This document shows positions 18,851 through 27,808 of a stretch of 32,542 nucleotides of DNA, piece by piece (the first letter of the stretch is position 1; every line of letters starts with the position of its first letter). The translations under genes were made by a program, and so were the position numbers. Under the pieces are notes generated by a model, which saw only the letters and a list, made by a program, of their open reading frames with translations, made no database searches and was not told the DNA's origin. The stretch lies in contig JBCCEV010000025.1 of the NCBI GenBank assembly GCA_039030125.1, forward strand, positions 1-32,542. Reading direction: 5' to 3'. The DNA is from JBCCEV01 sp039030125 (lineage in GTDB: Bacteria > Pseudomonadota > Gammaproteobacteria > Ga0077536).

Positions 18851-19417
18851 TTACTCCTCGGCCAACACCAGGACAGCTTCGCGTTCATCGTAGCGTCCTG
18901 ACGAGTCCTTTATGATTTCTCGAAGTTCAATACGGTCTTCTTGGATGTTTGTTATTTTTCCAAAGTTGGTACCCATGTAGTTTCCAACTTGGACGCGATA
19001 GACGATCCCTTGGCTATCACGAATGATCCCCCAAAGATTCTCGATGTTTTCTATGACACCAACCATTCGCAGGCTGTCGAGTTCGAAGTTTTCGAGCTCC
19101 TCGCGGTTATGGGTCATGATTTCATCGATAAACTGCTGTTGGTCTGCATCGTCGACCTGCGTCTCTTGGCTCTCCAGCTCGCGGATGTCAAAAAACGACT
19201 GAAAGGGATCGCGACGGTCGAGCTGCGCAGATTGATAGAGGTAACGGTCGTGAGGTTTGATGGGCGGCAGGGGCTCGATGGTGCCGCCTTTGCGCGAAAG
19301 TACTTCGGCAACATAATTCTCAAGATCGCTCATGTCCTTGGACACGCATCCCCCGAGGCCTAGTGTCACGGCGAGGGCCGTCAAGACGTTTCTGCAAATG
19401 AGAGAACGGGTGTTCAT
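18851..19417 (-). CDS. pilP: Type IV pilus lipoprotein PilP
   Basis: A 188-residue lipoprotein that links the inner-membrane PilN/PilO complex to the secretin PilQ. The signal sequence ends in a lipobox, LGLGGC, with the acylated cysteine at C24. It is followed by a flexible region and a C-terminal beta-rich PilP domain (about 95-180, including MVGVIENIENLWGIIRDSQG and VQVGNYMGTNFGKI). The ATG overlaps the pilO TGA by one base, and pilQ follows closely. Confidence 0.95.
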   Translation of the reverse strand: MNTRSLICRNVLTALAVTLGLGGCVSKDMSDLENYVAEVLSRKGGTIEPLPPIKPHDRYLYQSAQLDRRDPFQSFFDIRELESQETQVDDADQQQFIDEIMTHNREELENFELDSLRMVGVIENIENLWGIIRDSQGIVYRVQVGNYMGTNFGKITNIQEDRIELREIIKDSSGRYDEREAVLVLAEE

Positions 19418-19998
19418 CAGTTGCCCTCTTCGTCGATATAGCGATACGTTTTGGCGGTGAGCTGTAGAGCTAGCTGGTCACCTTCTGCGGCAATCTTGAT
19501 ATCGTGGCTGGTGACGATGCGAGGCAGATCAGAAATGCCACTGATAAAGTTGCCGAACTCGTGATATTCACCGATAACCTTGATTGAAATCGGCAATTCC
19601 ACGTAGAACTCGGAGGGGCTTTCAGAACCCGGCTTAAACAGAGAAAACTCAAGCCCCGACCCAAGGCCCTGTTGAGAGATATCTACCAGCAGCTCCGCAA
19701 CCTGGGTTTTATCCGGCAGGCGCTTTAGTTGGTCATCGAAGGTTTCTTTGATGTCCTCGAGCTGCTGTCGCAGGGCTGGAAGGTTCGCTGCTTTTTTCTG
19801 TTTTCCCTCCAGCGAGGTGCGCAGTGCGCCTTCCTTTTCTTGCACGCTAGCTAGGGTTTCTTGCAGTTGCTTAATGTCGTAATACCAGCCAGCAAAAATC
19901 AGCGCTGCGAATACCAACAGAGCGCCCGCAATTTTTACGGGTATAGGCCAGGTACCAATATTGTCGAGGGAGAGATTTTGGAGATCGGATAAGTTCAT
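19417..19998 (-). CDS. pilO: Type IV pilus alignment protein PilO
   Basis: A 193-residue inner-membrane protein with a short cytoplasmic N-terminus, one membrane helix (about 21-40, ending FAGWYYD) and a periplasmic coiled coil (about 41-90). The ferredoxin-like PilO domain follows, with FYVELPISIKVIGEYHEFGN, typical of the family. It pairs with PilN to form the alignment complex. It starts 3 bases after the pilN stop and overlaps pilP by one base. Confidence 0.95.
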   Translation of the reverse strand: MNLSDLQNLSLDNIGTWPIPVKIAGALLVFAALIFAGWYYDIKQLQETLASVQEKEGALRTSLEGKQKKAANLPALRQQLEDIKETFDDQLKRLPDKTQVAELLVDISQQGLGSGLEFSLFKPGSESPSEFYVELPISIKVIGEYHEFGNFISGISDLPRIVTSHDIKIAAEGDQLALQLTAKTYRYIDEEGN

Positions 19999-20001
19999 TG
20001 G

Positions 20002-20574
20002 CTATTCCTCACCTTCCTTATCTTCCTCACTTTTCGGTGCGGTTTGTTTGGCTTTCAGCACGAAGTCCGCGATCCGACGGCCCCCTTGGTTGCCCGTTTG
20101 AATGATGTCGAGCTGTGGCGATGTTATCCATTGCGACTCGTCCATCCGACGCATGTAACTGGAAACACGTGCGTTTGACTGGGCGATTCCTCTGACAGTC
20201 AATTGGTCGCCTCTTTGTAATATTTCTGTGAGATACACGCCTTCGGGGAGCGTGGTAACCATTTCGTCGAACAGATGTACGATGATTGGGCGGCTTGTTT
20301 GCAGTTGCTCGATCGCACTGAGCCGATCGATCAAACTCTGTTTTTCTTTCTCGATTTCCCTGATTTCTTCGATCTTTTTATCGAGCAACGCGATCTGATC
20401 GTTTAAGTAACCGTTACGGGTCTCTTGCTGCTTGACCAAGGCGCCGTAGTAGAGGTGCACTCCGATAACAACAAGTGCTGCGGCGGCCGCGCACATACCT
20501 AGGATCGTGAAGTATTCGACCCGTTGCTGGCGGCGTAGCTCCTCGCGCCATGGCAGTAAGTTAATTCTTGCCAT
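20002..20574 (-). CDS. pilN: Type IV pilus alignment protein PilN
   Basis: A 190-residue inner-membrane protein. The N-terminus MARINLLPWREE is the conserved INLLP(x)R motif that docks in the groove of PilM. A membrane helix (about 24-45), a coiled coil (about 50-85) and the periplasmic PilN domain follow. The C-terminus is unusually acidic (SEEDKEGEE). The start overlaps the pilM stop by one base. Confidence 0.96.
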   Translation of the reverse strand: MARINLLPWREELRRQQRVEYFTILGMCAAAAALVVIGVHLYYGALVKQQETRNGYLNDQIALLDKKIEEIREIEKEKQSLIDRLSAIEQLQTSRPIIVHLFDEMVTTLPEGVYLTEILQRGDQLTVRGIAQSNARVSSYMRRMDESQWITSPQLDIIQTGNQGGRRIADFVLKAKQTAPKSEEDKEGEE

Positions 20575-21635
20575 TAGTCGAAACTCCTCATCGCTAACCC
20601 GGCCGGTATCATCATCGCCGGCGCGTCGTTAGCTAGTGCATCGCCTTTGACTTTAGAGGCGACCGTCATGCCTTCAAAGGGGTTAGCAACAGAGACCGAA
20701 CAATCAATTTTCGATTCGATCAACGGCGCGATGTCCGTTATCGAAGCGCAGCCTCCGGCTATGACCACATGGTCTACGGCGCCGACCTGGCTGGACGAGT
20801 AAAAAAACTGGAGGGCGCGGTTAACCTCTTGAGCCATCGACTCCATAAAGGGATTCAGCACTTCTGGCTCGTAGTTATCTGGAAGTCCACCCTGCCGTTT
20901 AGCCAGACCCGCTTCCTCGTAAGAGAGGCCGTAACGACGCTGAATTTCATCAGTCAGTTGGCGACCGCCAAACTGCTGTTCACGCGAATAAATCGTTTTG
21001 TTGTCTTCCAAGACGCTGAGCGTCGAGGTCGTCGCACCGACGTCCATGACCGCCAGGATATGGGCGGCCCCGACATTGGTATCGTGACCTGAAATTAGGG
21101 TGACTGCGTTTTCAAGAGAGAACGCCTCGACATCGATCACTTTTGCCTGCAGGCCAGCGACATCTAATGCGGCCACCCGGATATCGACATTCTCACTGCG
21201 CGAGGCGGCCAACAGAACATCGACTTGGTCGGGCTCGTTCTCGGAATCGCCCAGAACTTCAAAGTCCAAGCTGATTTCCTCCAGCGAGTACGGGATGTAC
21301 TGGTCGGCTTCCATCATGATCTGGCCTTCTAACTCTTCGTCAGATAGGCCAGCCGGCATGGTGATGATTTTGGTGATCACCGCCGAGCCCGATACCGCGC
21401 AAGCCGCGGTCTTGGTTTTTGCGCCGGATTTCGCCCATGCGCGCCGGATGGACTCGCCGACCACCTCGGCATCCGTGATATTCTTTTCGACCACGGAATT
21501 CGGTGGCAGCGGTTCGACACCGTAGCTTTCGACGCGGAAGCGATTGCCGCTACGAGCGAGCTCTAGCAGCTTTACCGACGTTGAGCTGATGTCGATCCCA
21601 AGGAGTGGGGTGTTTGCTCGGCTGAAAAGTCCCAC
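20574..21635 (-). CDS. pilM: Type IV pilus actin-like ATPase PilM
   Basis: A 353-residue cytoplasmic actin-like protein and first gene of pilMNOPQ. The N-terminal phosphate-binding stretch LLGIDISSTSVKLLEL, the second phosphate motif AVMDVGATTSTLSVL and the adenosine-binding VVIAGGCAS are where expected in FtsA/PilM-fold proteins. It binds the PilN tail and links the pilus machine to the cytoplasm. The start is GTG at 21635, with AAGGA about 8 bases upstream. It is divergent from mrcA across a 198-base AT-rich gap, the classical position. Confidence 0.96.
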   Translation of the reverse strand: MGLFSRANTPLLGIDISSTSVKLLELARSGNRFRVESYGVEPLPPNSVVEKNITDAEVVGESIRRAWAKSGAKTKTAACAVSGSAVITKIITMPAGLSDEELEGQIMMEADQYIPYSLEEISLDFEVLGDSENEPDQVDVLLAASRSENVDIRVAALDVAGLQAKVIDVEAFSLENAVTLISGHDTNVGAAHILAVMDVGATTSTLSVLEDNKTIYSREQQFGGRQLTDEIQRRYGLSYEEAGLAKRQGGLPDNYEPEVLNPFMESMAQEVNRALQFFYSSSQVGAVDHVVIAGGCASITDIAPLIESKIDCSVSVANPFEGMTVASKVKGDALANDAPAMMIPAGLAMRSFD

Positions 21636-21703
21636 ATTTCTTTCCTTACGAAAATCAAAAGGTTAGAGACGAAATATGTTTTTTAACCTTAGGTTCTGGG
21701 CCA

Positions 21704-21732
21704 ACTATAGTCCTTTGAAATCTAAAACACAA
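21704..21732 (-). promoter_or_regulatory. Candidate promoter of pilMNOPQ
   Basis: In the pilM-mrcA gap, TTGTGT (21727-21732) and TATAGT (21704-21709) on the minus strand are separated by exactly 17 bases, giving four of six and five of six consensus matches. The predicted leader is about 60 bases. For mrcA on the plus strand there is a TATATA/TATAGA at 21792-21799 but no believable -35 element, so no promoter is called there. Confidence 0.4.
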
Positions 21733-21833
21733 ACGTTTTTTCTTAAAAAAACCAATAGAAATCAGGGGTTATACCGACTACTTAAAGTAAATATATAGAA
21801 CATATGGGCCTGTCTCTATTCCTATAGCACAAG

Positions 21834-24272
21834 ATGTTGCGTTTCGCTTTCTATTCCCTCCTTGGTTTTTCATTCCTGATGCTGGCTGCGGTTGGTGCAG
21901 TTGTCTGGTACTTCTTGCCACAGCTCCCACCCGTTGAAACCCTGCGTGAGGTGCAACTGCAGACGCCGCTGCGGGTTTACTCGAACGAGGGCGCGCTGAT
22001 CGCGGAGTTCGGGGAGAAAAGGCGCGTACCCGTCGAGATTGAAATCGTCCCCGAGCTTCTCAAGCAAGCATTCATTGCCGCCGAAGACGATCGCTTCTAT
22101 TTTCATCCTGGGGTTGACTGGATGGCGATCGCCAGAGCCGCTTTGGAGCTGATTCAAAGTGGCCAGAAAAAGCAGGGCGGTTCGACCATCACCATGCAGG
22201 TCGCGCGCAATTTCTTTCTCACCCGGGCAAAAACCTATGAACGCAAGATTAAAGAAATCCTGCTTGCCATCATCATTGAACGCGAACTCACCAAGGATGA
22301 AATTCTTGAGCTCTACCTCAACAAGATTTTCCTTGGTCATCGTTCTTATGGAATTGGCGCGGCCGCCCGCGTTTATTACGGCACGACGATTGACCAACTC
22401 AATCTTTCACAGATCGCAATGGTGGCTGGTCTGCCGCAGGCGCCGTCGAAAACTAATCCGGTAAGTAATCCGAAATCGGCAGTTAAGCGCCGACGCTACG
22501 TCCTAAATCGCATGCTCAAGCTCGGCTATATTGACGATGCTGCTTTCATGCAGGCCGACCGGACGCCGGTTAGTGCGTCGATTCATGGTCAACCGACGCA
22601 AGTGGAGGCCCATCATATCGGCGAGATGGCGCGCGCCGAGATTGTAGAGCGCTTCGGCAGTAGCGCTTATGAAAAAGGTCTTCGGGTTACCACGACAGTA
22701 AGGTCTGAACTTCAGGAAGCGGCTCAACGATCGGTACGAGCGGCATTAATCAATTATGACGAGCGCCATGGTTATCGCGGTCCTGCTGGAGCGATTGATA
22801 ATTTTGAGAGCATAAAAAACCCTGAAATCGAGCGCCTGCTGCAAGCGTATCGTTCTGCGCCTGGGTTGCAGCCCGGTCTCGTTATAGCGGTCGATGAAGG
22901 CCAAGCGCTGGTTCATTTAGATGATGCTCGCGCTGCTAGTGTGACCTTGAGGGGGGTTCGGTGGGCGCGACAATATTTGACGGCGGACCGTCGCGGGCCC
23001 CGCGTCAAAGCCGTTAATGAGGTACTGGCCGCCGGTGAGGTGATTTACCTTCGTTGGTACGAACCCCCGGTTAGCGACGACGAACCGGAGCCACCGATGT
23101 GGCGTCTTGCGCAGGTGCCTGCCGTGGAAGGCGCATTAATTTCACTGTCACCCAATGACGGCGCAATCAGAGCATTAGTCGGCGGCTTTGATTATCGCGG
23201 CAGCAAATTCAATCGGGTGCTACAAGCACAGCGCCAACCTGGGTCCAACTTTAAACCTTTTATCTACTCTGCCGCGCTCGAGAAGGGTTACACCGCCGCG
23301 CACTTCATTAATGATGCGCCGATTGTCTTTGATGCCCCGGGACTCGATAGCGCTTGGCGTCCTGAGAATTACAGCGGCAAGAATTTTGGACCCACTCGCC
23401 TTCGCGAAGCCCTGAAGAAGTCCCGCAACCTGGTCTCAATAAGATTACTGCAACAGATCGGTGTGAACTTTGGCCGTGAATATGCCGGGCGTTTCGGATT
23501 CGATGTTGAAAAGTTACCCAACAATTTGTCCTTGTCACTGGGCAGCGGCGAGGTCACACCAATGTCGGTTGCTCGCGGCTATGCGGTGTTCTCGAACGGC
23601 GGGTTTTTGATCGAGCCCTACGTCGTTGAGCAAATTCTAGATCCCGATGGCGCGGCACTTTACAGCGCGGAACCGCCAACAGTGTGTCGTCAGTGCGAGA
23701 GCATTGCCTTGGACGATGACGGCGAGCCGGCCGACATCGAAACCTTATTGAACTTCTCTCAGTTGCCGCCCATCAACCAAGCACCACGGGTCATCGCAGC
23801 GGACAACGCTTGGATCATGACCTCCATGCTGCAAGGTGTCATCACCGGCGGGACTGGTCGTAAAGCCTATCGGCAATTAGGCCGCAAGGATCTGGCTGGA
23901 AAAACCGGAACCACAAACGAGCAAAAAGATGCATGGTTTTCTGGATTCAATTCCGAGATCGTTACCACCGTTTGGGTTGGCTTTGACAAAGTCAGTCCAC
24001 TCGGGAAGCGCGAAACCGGCGCGCAGGCCGCATTGCCGATGTGGATCGATTTCATGCGTATCGCGTTGGATGGAATGCAGGAATCGGTACTCGATCGACC
24101 CAATCGATTAGTGACCGTGCGCATTGACCCCAACACGGGACTACTGGCGCCAGCGGATCATCCCAATGCGATATTCGAATCGTTTCGAGAGGGGCATGTG
24201 CCCGAGCGTCTGCCGGAATCGATACCCTTGATACCGGAGTCGGGCGCTTCCATCCCAGAACAGTTGTTTTAA
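21834..24272 (+). CDS. mrcA: Penicillin-binding protein 1A (bifunctional transglycosylase/transpeptidase)
   Basis: An 812-residue class A PBP that polymerises and cross-links peptidoglycan in the periplasm. An N-terminal membrane anchor (about 5-28) is followed by the glycosyltransferase domain, with AAEDDRFYFHPGVDW (catalytic Glu at about 84) and GGSTITMQVARNFFL. An OB-like insert (about 310-420) comes next. The transpeptidase domain has SxxK at 471-474 (SNFK), SxN at 530-532 (SRN) and KTG at 690-692. All catalytic motifs are intact. It is divergent from pilMNOPQ, the usual gammaproteobacterial pairing, and is followed 3 bases later by the next gene. Confidence 0.97.
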   Translation: MLRFAFYSLLGFSFLMLAAVGAVVWYFLPQLPPVETLREVQLQTPLRVYSNEGALIAEFGEKRRVPVEIEIVPELLKQAFIAAEDDRFYFHPGVDWMAIARAALELIQSGQKKQGGSTITMQVARNFFLTRAKTYERKIKEILLAIIIERELTKDEILELYLNKIFLGHRSYGIGAAARVYYGTTIDQLNLSQIAMVAGLPQAPSKTNPVSNPKSAVKRRRYVLNRMLKLGYIDDAAFMQADRTPVSASIHGQPTQVEAHHIGEMARAEIVERFGSSAYEKGLRVTTTVRSELQEAAQRSVRAALINYDERHGYRGPAGAIDNFESIKNPEIERLLQAYRSAPGLQPGLVIAVDEGQALVHLDDARAASVTLRGVRWARQYLTADRRGPRVKAVNEVLAAGEVIYLRWYEPPVSDDEPEPPMWRLAQVPAVEGALISLSPNDGAIRALVGGFDYRGSKFNRVLQAQRQPGSNFKPFIYSAALEKGYTAAHFINDAPIVFDAPGLDSAWRPENYSGKNFGPTRLREALKKSRNLVSIRLLQQIGVNFGREYAGRFGFDVEKLPNNLSLSLGSGEVTPMSVARGYAVFSNGGFLIEPYVVEQILDPDGAALYSAEPPTVCRQCESIALDDDGEPADIETLLNFSQLPPINQAPRVIAADNAWIMTSMLQGVITGGTGRKAYRQLGRKDLAGKTGTTNEQKDAWFSGFNSEIVTTVWVGFDKVSPLGKRETGAQAALPMWIDFMRIALDGMQESVLDRPNRLVTVRIDPNTGLLAPADHPNAIFESFREGHVPERLPESIPLIPESGASIPEQLF

Positions 24273-24275
24273 TCG

Positions 24276-24929
24276 ATGGCCCGCACCCGTCGTCGTGTGC
24301 CAACCAACCTCGATCCCACGCAGTGGGCGGAAAAGGCTGCCCGCTTAATTGCCGATGAGGAAGTTGTCTCGTTCGCTCAGGCCCGTCACAAGCTCAGCAG
24401 ATCGTTCGGTGTTGGTGGGCGGGACTTACCCGATAACAGGGCTATCTATTCAGCGTTGACACGCTACCAAGCCCTTTATGGTGGCACTGCCCATCGAGAA
24501 CTCATTCACTCCCGCCGTCGCAGCGCCTTGGAAGCGATGGAGAATTTCGAAATTTTCCGACCGCGTTTGGCAGGCCCAGTGCTATACGGAACGGCGACTC
24601 GCAGCGTACCTGTCTCGCTGCACCTTGTTAGCGACACCAGTGAAGCGGTGGCAATGTCACTGGCAAACATGCGGATCCCTGCGGATCTGGGCGTCGAGAC
24701 TTTAAGCTTTGGGCGCCAGCATCTAGAGGAAATACCTTTTTTCTCAACGGTACGCGATGGTCTCGGCTATGAGTTGTTGGTGTTTCCCTCGCAACTGAGC
24801 CGGGCTCCATGCAGCGAAGTCGACGGAAAACCAATGCGGCGCGTCACCATCAAGCAACTATCCTTGCTCTTAGCCAATTCGCCTGACTTCATTGCTTACG
24901 ACCTCAAAGATCTGGATAGACTTTGGTGA
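24276..24929 (+). CDS. Conserved protein of unknown function between mrcA and priA
   Basis: A 217-residue, probably cytoplasmic protein with no signal or membrane segment. An N-terminal basic helical region (about 16-46, WAEKAARLIADEEVVSFAQA) is followed by a second helical part rich in arginine. A core reads GPVLYGTATRSVPVSLHLVS, then LSFGRQHLEEIPFFSTV and ELLVFP. The pattern recalls a family of gammaproteobacterial proteins of similar layout, variously annotated as hypothetical or nucleotidyltransferase-like; I cannot name a function. The GPVLYGTA...LHLVSD stretch could be a degenerate nucleotidyltransferase core, but the usual GS and DxD motifs are not clear. It starts 3 bases after mrcA and overlaps priA by 4 bases (GTGA). 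Confidence 0.8.
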   Translation: MARTRRRVPTNLDPTQWAEKAARLIADEEVVSFAQARHKLSRSFGVGGRDLPDNRAIYSALTRYQALYGGTAHRELIHSRRRSALEAMENFEIFRPRLAGPVLYGTATRSVPVSLHLVSDTSEAVAMSLANMRIPADLGVETLSFGRQHLEEIPFFSTVRDGLGYELLVFPSQLSRAPCSEVDGKPMRRVTIKQLSLLLANSPDFIAYDLKDLDRLW

Positions 24930-27118
24930 GCAAGACCTCACACTCTGTGTGGTCAGTCGCCGTATTTGCGCCGCTGCGCCAATCTTTCGATTACCGTTGG
25001 GAAGGCCCACCGCCTCCTGATCTAGTTGGTCAACGTGTTGCCGTGCCATTTGGTCGTTCACAGCGACTTGGCATCGTCGTTAAGGCACTTTCTCAAAGTT
25101 CGACCGAACGCCTTAAAGCGATTGATGCGACGCTCGACGATGGGCCTTTGTTTGACGAGCATCTGTTGCAGCTTGGTCGCTGGGCTGCCGATTATTACCA
25201 GTATCCACTGGGCGAAGTATTACAGGGTATGCTGCCGACCCTTTATCGTCGGCGGCGCCCGGTGCCGTCGTTCATCGAACCGCGCTGGTGTTTGACGGCT
25301 GCGGGGCGCGCAGTCGCAGCCGACGCGTTAAAAAATGCCCCAAGACAAGCCGAAATTCTTGCGGTTCTTGCGAAGGGCGCTGCGACTTACACCTCGTTTC
25401 TTGGTCGTGGTTATTCACCGGCGGCCGCGTTTTCGCGCTTGGAGTCCAAAGGCTGGATCGAATCGCATTTGCCCGAGGATGCGGTTCCCGCACCGATAGA
25501 ATTTCAGCAAGGTTTCGACCTGAACGATGCGCAGCGCAATGCCTTGGCGAGGGTTGCCGAAGCTGAAGCGAAGTTTTCTCCGGTTTTGCTCGATGGCGTG
25601 ACGGGCAGCGGTAAAACTGAAGTTTATCTCCAAGCCGCGCGACGAGCGGCGATTCAAGGCAAGCAGACGATAGTGCTGGTCCCTGAGATTGGCTTGACGG
25701 ATCAGATGGTGAGGCGATTCGCGAGCCACTTTGGCGATGCATTGTCTGTCTTTCATTCTGGACTCAGCGAGCGGGAACGCACCCGTTCGTGGCAGCGCTG
25801 CCGAAGGGGCGAGATTGCGGTGCTGTTGGGAACGCGCTCCTCGATCTGGGTCGCGGCGGGTGCGCTGGGTTTAATAATCGTCGACGAGGAACACGATCCT
25901 TCCTACAAGCAACAAGAGGGTTTTCGATATTCCGCGCGTGACGTTGCAGTTATGCGCGCCAAACTTTGCGACTGCCCAATTATTCTCGGCTCGGCAACGC
26001 CTTCGCTTGAATCCTTAGCGAATGTGGACGACGGAAAGTACGAGCTTATGGCCTTGCCGGACCGGATTGGCTCTGCGGCTCTGCCGAGCGTCGAGTACGT
26101 CGACATTCGAGGGGTCAATACCCGCGGCGGAATCGGTAATGCGCTAGCCGCCGCGCTCGCTGATAATCTGGATTCGGGCAAGCAGAGCATACTTTTTCTC
26201 AATCGTCGCGGTTACGCGCCACTGTCAATGTGTTTTAGTTGTGGCACCGTTGCGCAGTGCGACAAGTGCGACGCTTATCTGGTTGTCCATAAACGGATCG
26301 CCCGGCTTGTTTGTCACCACTGCGAGCGGAGCATACCGTTGAACGGCAGGCCAGACTGTTGTGCCGATCCCGACTGCCGCGAACTTGGCGTTGGCACCGA
26401 GCGTGTTGAAGAGGCTTTACAAGCGCTTTTCCCCCGGGCGCGTTTGTTACGCATCGACCGTGATACCGTCACGACAGCGAAGCAAATTGAAACCGCTTTC
26501 TCGGCAATCAGGGAAGGCGCAGTGGACATCATTCTCGGCACGCAAATGATCGCAAAAGGGCACGACTTCCCTGACGTCACCTTGGTTGGTGTCATTGACG
26601 CAGATAGTCGATTGTTTTCTCTCGATTTCCGCGCCCCGGAACGCTTGGCGCAGTTGATCGTTCAAGTCGCGGGTCGCGCCGGCCGCGGCCAATATCCGGG
26701 GAAAATGATTGTGCAAACCTTGCATCCCCATCACCCATTATTCGAACAATTAAAACGACTCGATTTCGCAGGCTTTGCCCGTAATGAACTCGCCGTGCGG
26801 CGGAAAACGAGCTTGCCGCCATTTGCCGCAATGCTCCTGATCCGTGCCGAGTCGCAGGATCGTGAGAGGCCGAGCCGATTTTTGAACGCGGTGCGTACCA
26901 AAGCGTTCGCAAATGTTAGCGGCATCGCCAGTAGCGCCCCCCTACCTGCAGCGATTGAGCGTAAGAGCGGCGTCTACCGAAATTTAATCGTAATGCGTTC
27001 GCCTTCGCGTCACACCTTGCATCGGCATATGCGAGAATCTATCGACTTTATCGAGGGCCTTGCGAAACAATATCGGGTGCGGTGGTTTCTTGATGTCGAT
27101 CCAGTCGATGTTCTTTAG
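24926..27118 (+). CDS. priA: Primosomal protein N' (replication restart helicase PriA)
   Basis: A superfamily 2 DNA helicase that recognises stalled forks and reloads the replisome. The N-terminal 3'-DNA-binding domain (VFAPLRQSFDYRWEGPPPPD) is followed by the helicase with Walker A VTGSGKTE (about 223-230) and DEEH (from 320). The zinc-binding insert spans about 436-486 with CFSCG, CDKCD, CHHC and CC...C pairs; the C-terminal helicase motif ends VQVAGRAGRGQYPGKM. At 730 residues it matches E. coli (732). I chose GTG 24926, which overlaps the previous TGA as GTGA; a TTG one codon earlier is possible. Confidence 0.96.
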   Translation: MSKTSHSVWSVAVFAPLRQSFDYRWEGPPPPDLVGQRVAVPFGRSQRLGIVVKALSQSSTERLKAIDATLDDGPLFDEHLLQLGRWAADYYQYPLGEVLQGMLPTLYRRRRPVPSFIEPRWCLTAAGRAVAADALKNAPRQAEILAVLAKGAATYTSFLGRGYSPAAAFSRLESKGWIESHLPEDAVPAPIEFQQGFDLNDAQRNALARVAEAEAKFSPVLLDGVTGSGKTEVYLQAARRAAIQGKQTIVLVPEIGLTDQMVRRFASHFGDALSVFHSGLSERERTRSWQRCRRGEIAVLLGTRSSIWVAAGALGLIIVDEEHDPSYKQQEGFRYSARDVAVMRAKLCDCPIILGSATPSLESLANVDDGKYELMALPDRIGSAALPSVEYVDIRGVNTRGGIGNALAAALADNLDSGKQSILFLNRRGYAPLSMCFSCGTVAQCDKCDAYLVVHKRIARLVCHHCERSIPLNGRPDCCADPDCRELGVGTERVEEALQALFPRARLLRIDRDTVTTAKQIETAFSAIREGAVDIILGTQMIAKGHDFPDVTLVGVIDADSRLFSLDFRAPERLAQLIVQVAGRAGRGQYPGKMIVQTLHPHHPLFEQLKRLDFAGFARNELAVRRKTSLPPFAAMLLIRAESQDRERPSRFLNAVRTKAFANVSGIASSAPLPAAIERKSGVYRNLIVMRSPSRHTLHRHMRESIDFIEGLAKQYRVRWFLDVDPVDVL

Positions 27119-27146
27119 TTACGATGAATTCAAAGTGAGTGGCCTA

Positions 27147-27794
27147 ATGAGGCTCCAGACGATTGTGTTTCTGGCCTTATGCGTTGAGACGGCGGTGGCG
27201 TCCGAGGCCGAGATACGAGTCCGTATTTCGCCCGACACCGATTACGTGATGGTTAACCACGAAGGGCGAGAAATACGGATCGAACGTGTCCAAGATCCGA
27301 CGAACACGATCCGTGCGCGATACGGCCTAACCTCACGCGCATGTCCACCGTTTTGTATCCAACCAGCCACGCTGGCGCCCGGCGTCGAGACGATCGGTGA
27401 GCTTGAACTACTCGACTACCTTGCCCGGCAAGACGACGATGAGCAAATTCTGGTAATCGATTCCCGCACGCCAGATTGGCTAGATCACGGCACGATCCCA
27501 GGCTCGAAGAATATCCCTTGGAAGCAACTCGCGCCCACCGCGGGCGCCGATCCATTTGAAATCCAACGTATTCTAGAAGACGAGTTTGGGGCGTTGCTTA
27601 TCGAGGAACTTTGGGATTTTAGTCAAGTAAAGACGCTTGTGCTGTTCTGTAATGGCCCTTGGTGCGGACAATCGCCTGCTAACATTCGCACGCTCCTACG
27701 CTTTGGGTACCCGGCGGTGAAATTGAAATGGTATCGCGGCGGTATGCAAGCATGGGAAAGCCTTGGTTTGACCACCGTCAGACCCACGCCCTAG
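27147..27794 (+). CDS. Exported rhodanese-like protein
   Basis: A 215-residue protein with a predicted Sec signal peptide (MRLQTIVFLALCVETAVAS, cleavage near AVA/S), hence periplasmic. A small N-terminal domain contains a CPPFC motif (C66, C70) followed by IQPATLAPGVETIGELELL. The rhodanese domain runs from about 100 to the end, with IDSRTPDWLDHGTIPGSKNI and the active-site loop CNGPWCGQS, nucleophile C168. A second cysteine, C173, lies within the loop. Four cysteines in an exported protein suggest sulfur transfer or thiol redox chemistry; the substrate is unknown. The upstream ORF extension (from 27060) overlaps priA and would mask the signal peptide. argS starts 14 bases downstream. Confidence 0.85.
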   Translation: MRLQTIVFLALCVETAVASEAEIRVRISPDTDYVMVNHEGREIRIERVQDPTNTIRARYGLTSRACPPFCIQPATLAPGVETIGELELLDYLARQDDDEQILVIDSRTPDWLDHGTIPGSKNIPWKQLAPTAGADPFEIQRILEDEFGALLIEELWDFSQVKTLVLFCNGPWCGQSPANIRTLLRFGYPAVKLKWYRGGMQAWESLGLTTVRPTP

Positions 27795-27808
27795 TTCGAG
27801 GATTTAGC

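Noticed and set aside
27728..27808. Upstream ATG for argS
   Set aside because: It lies inside the rhodanese gene and the added residues do not match ArgS; TTG 27809 has a GAGG site and gives the expected length.
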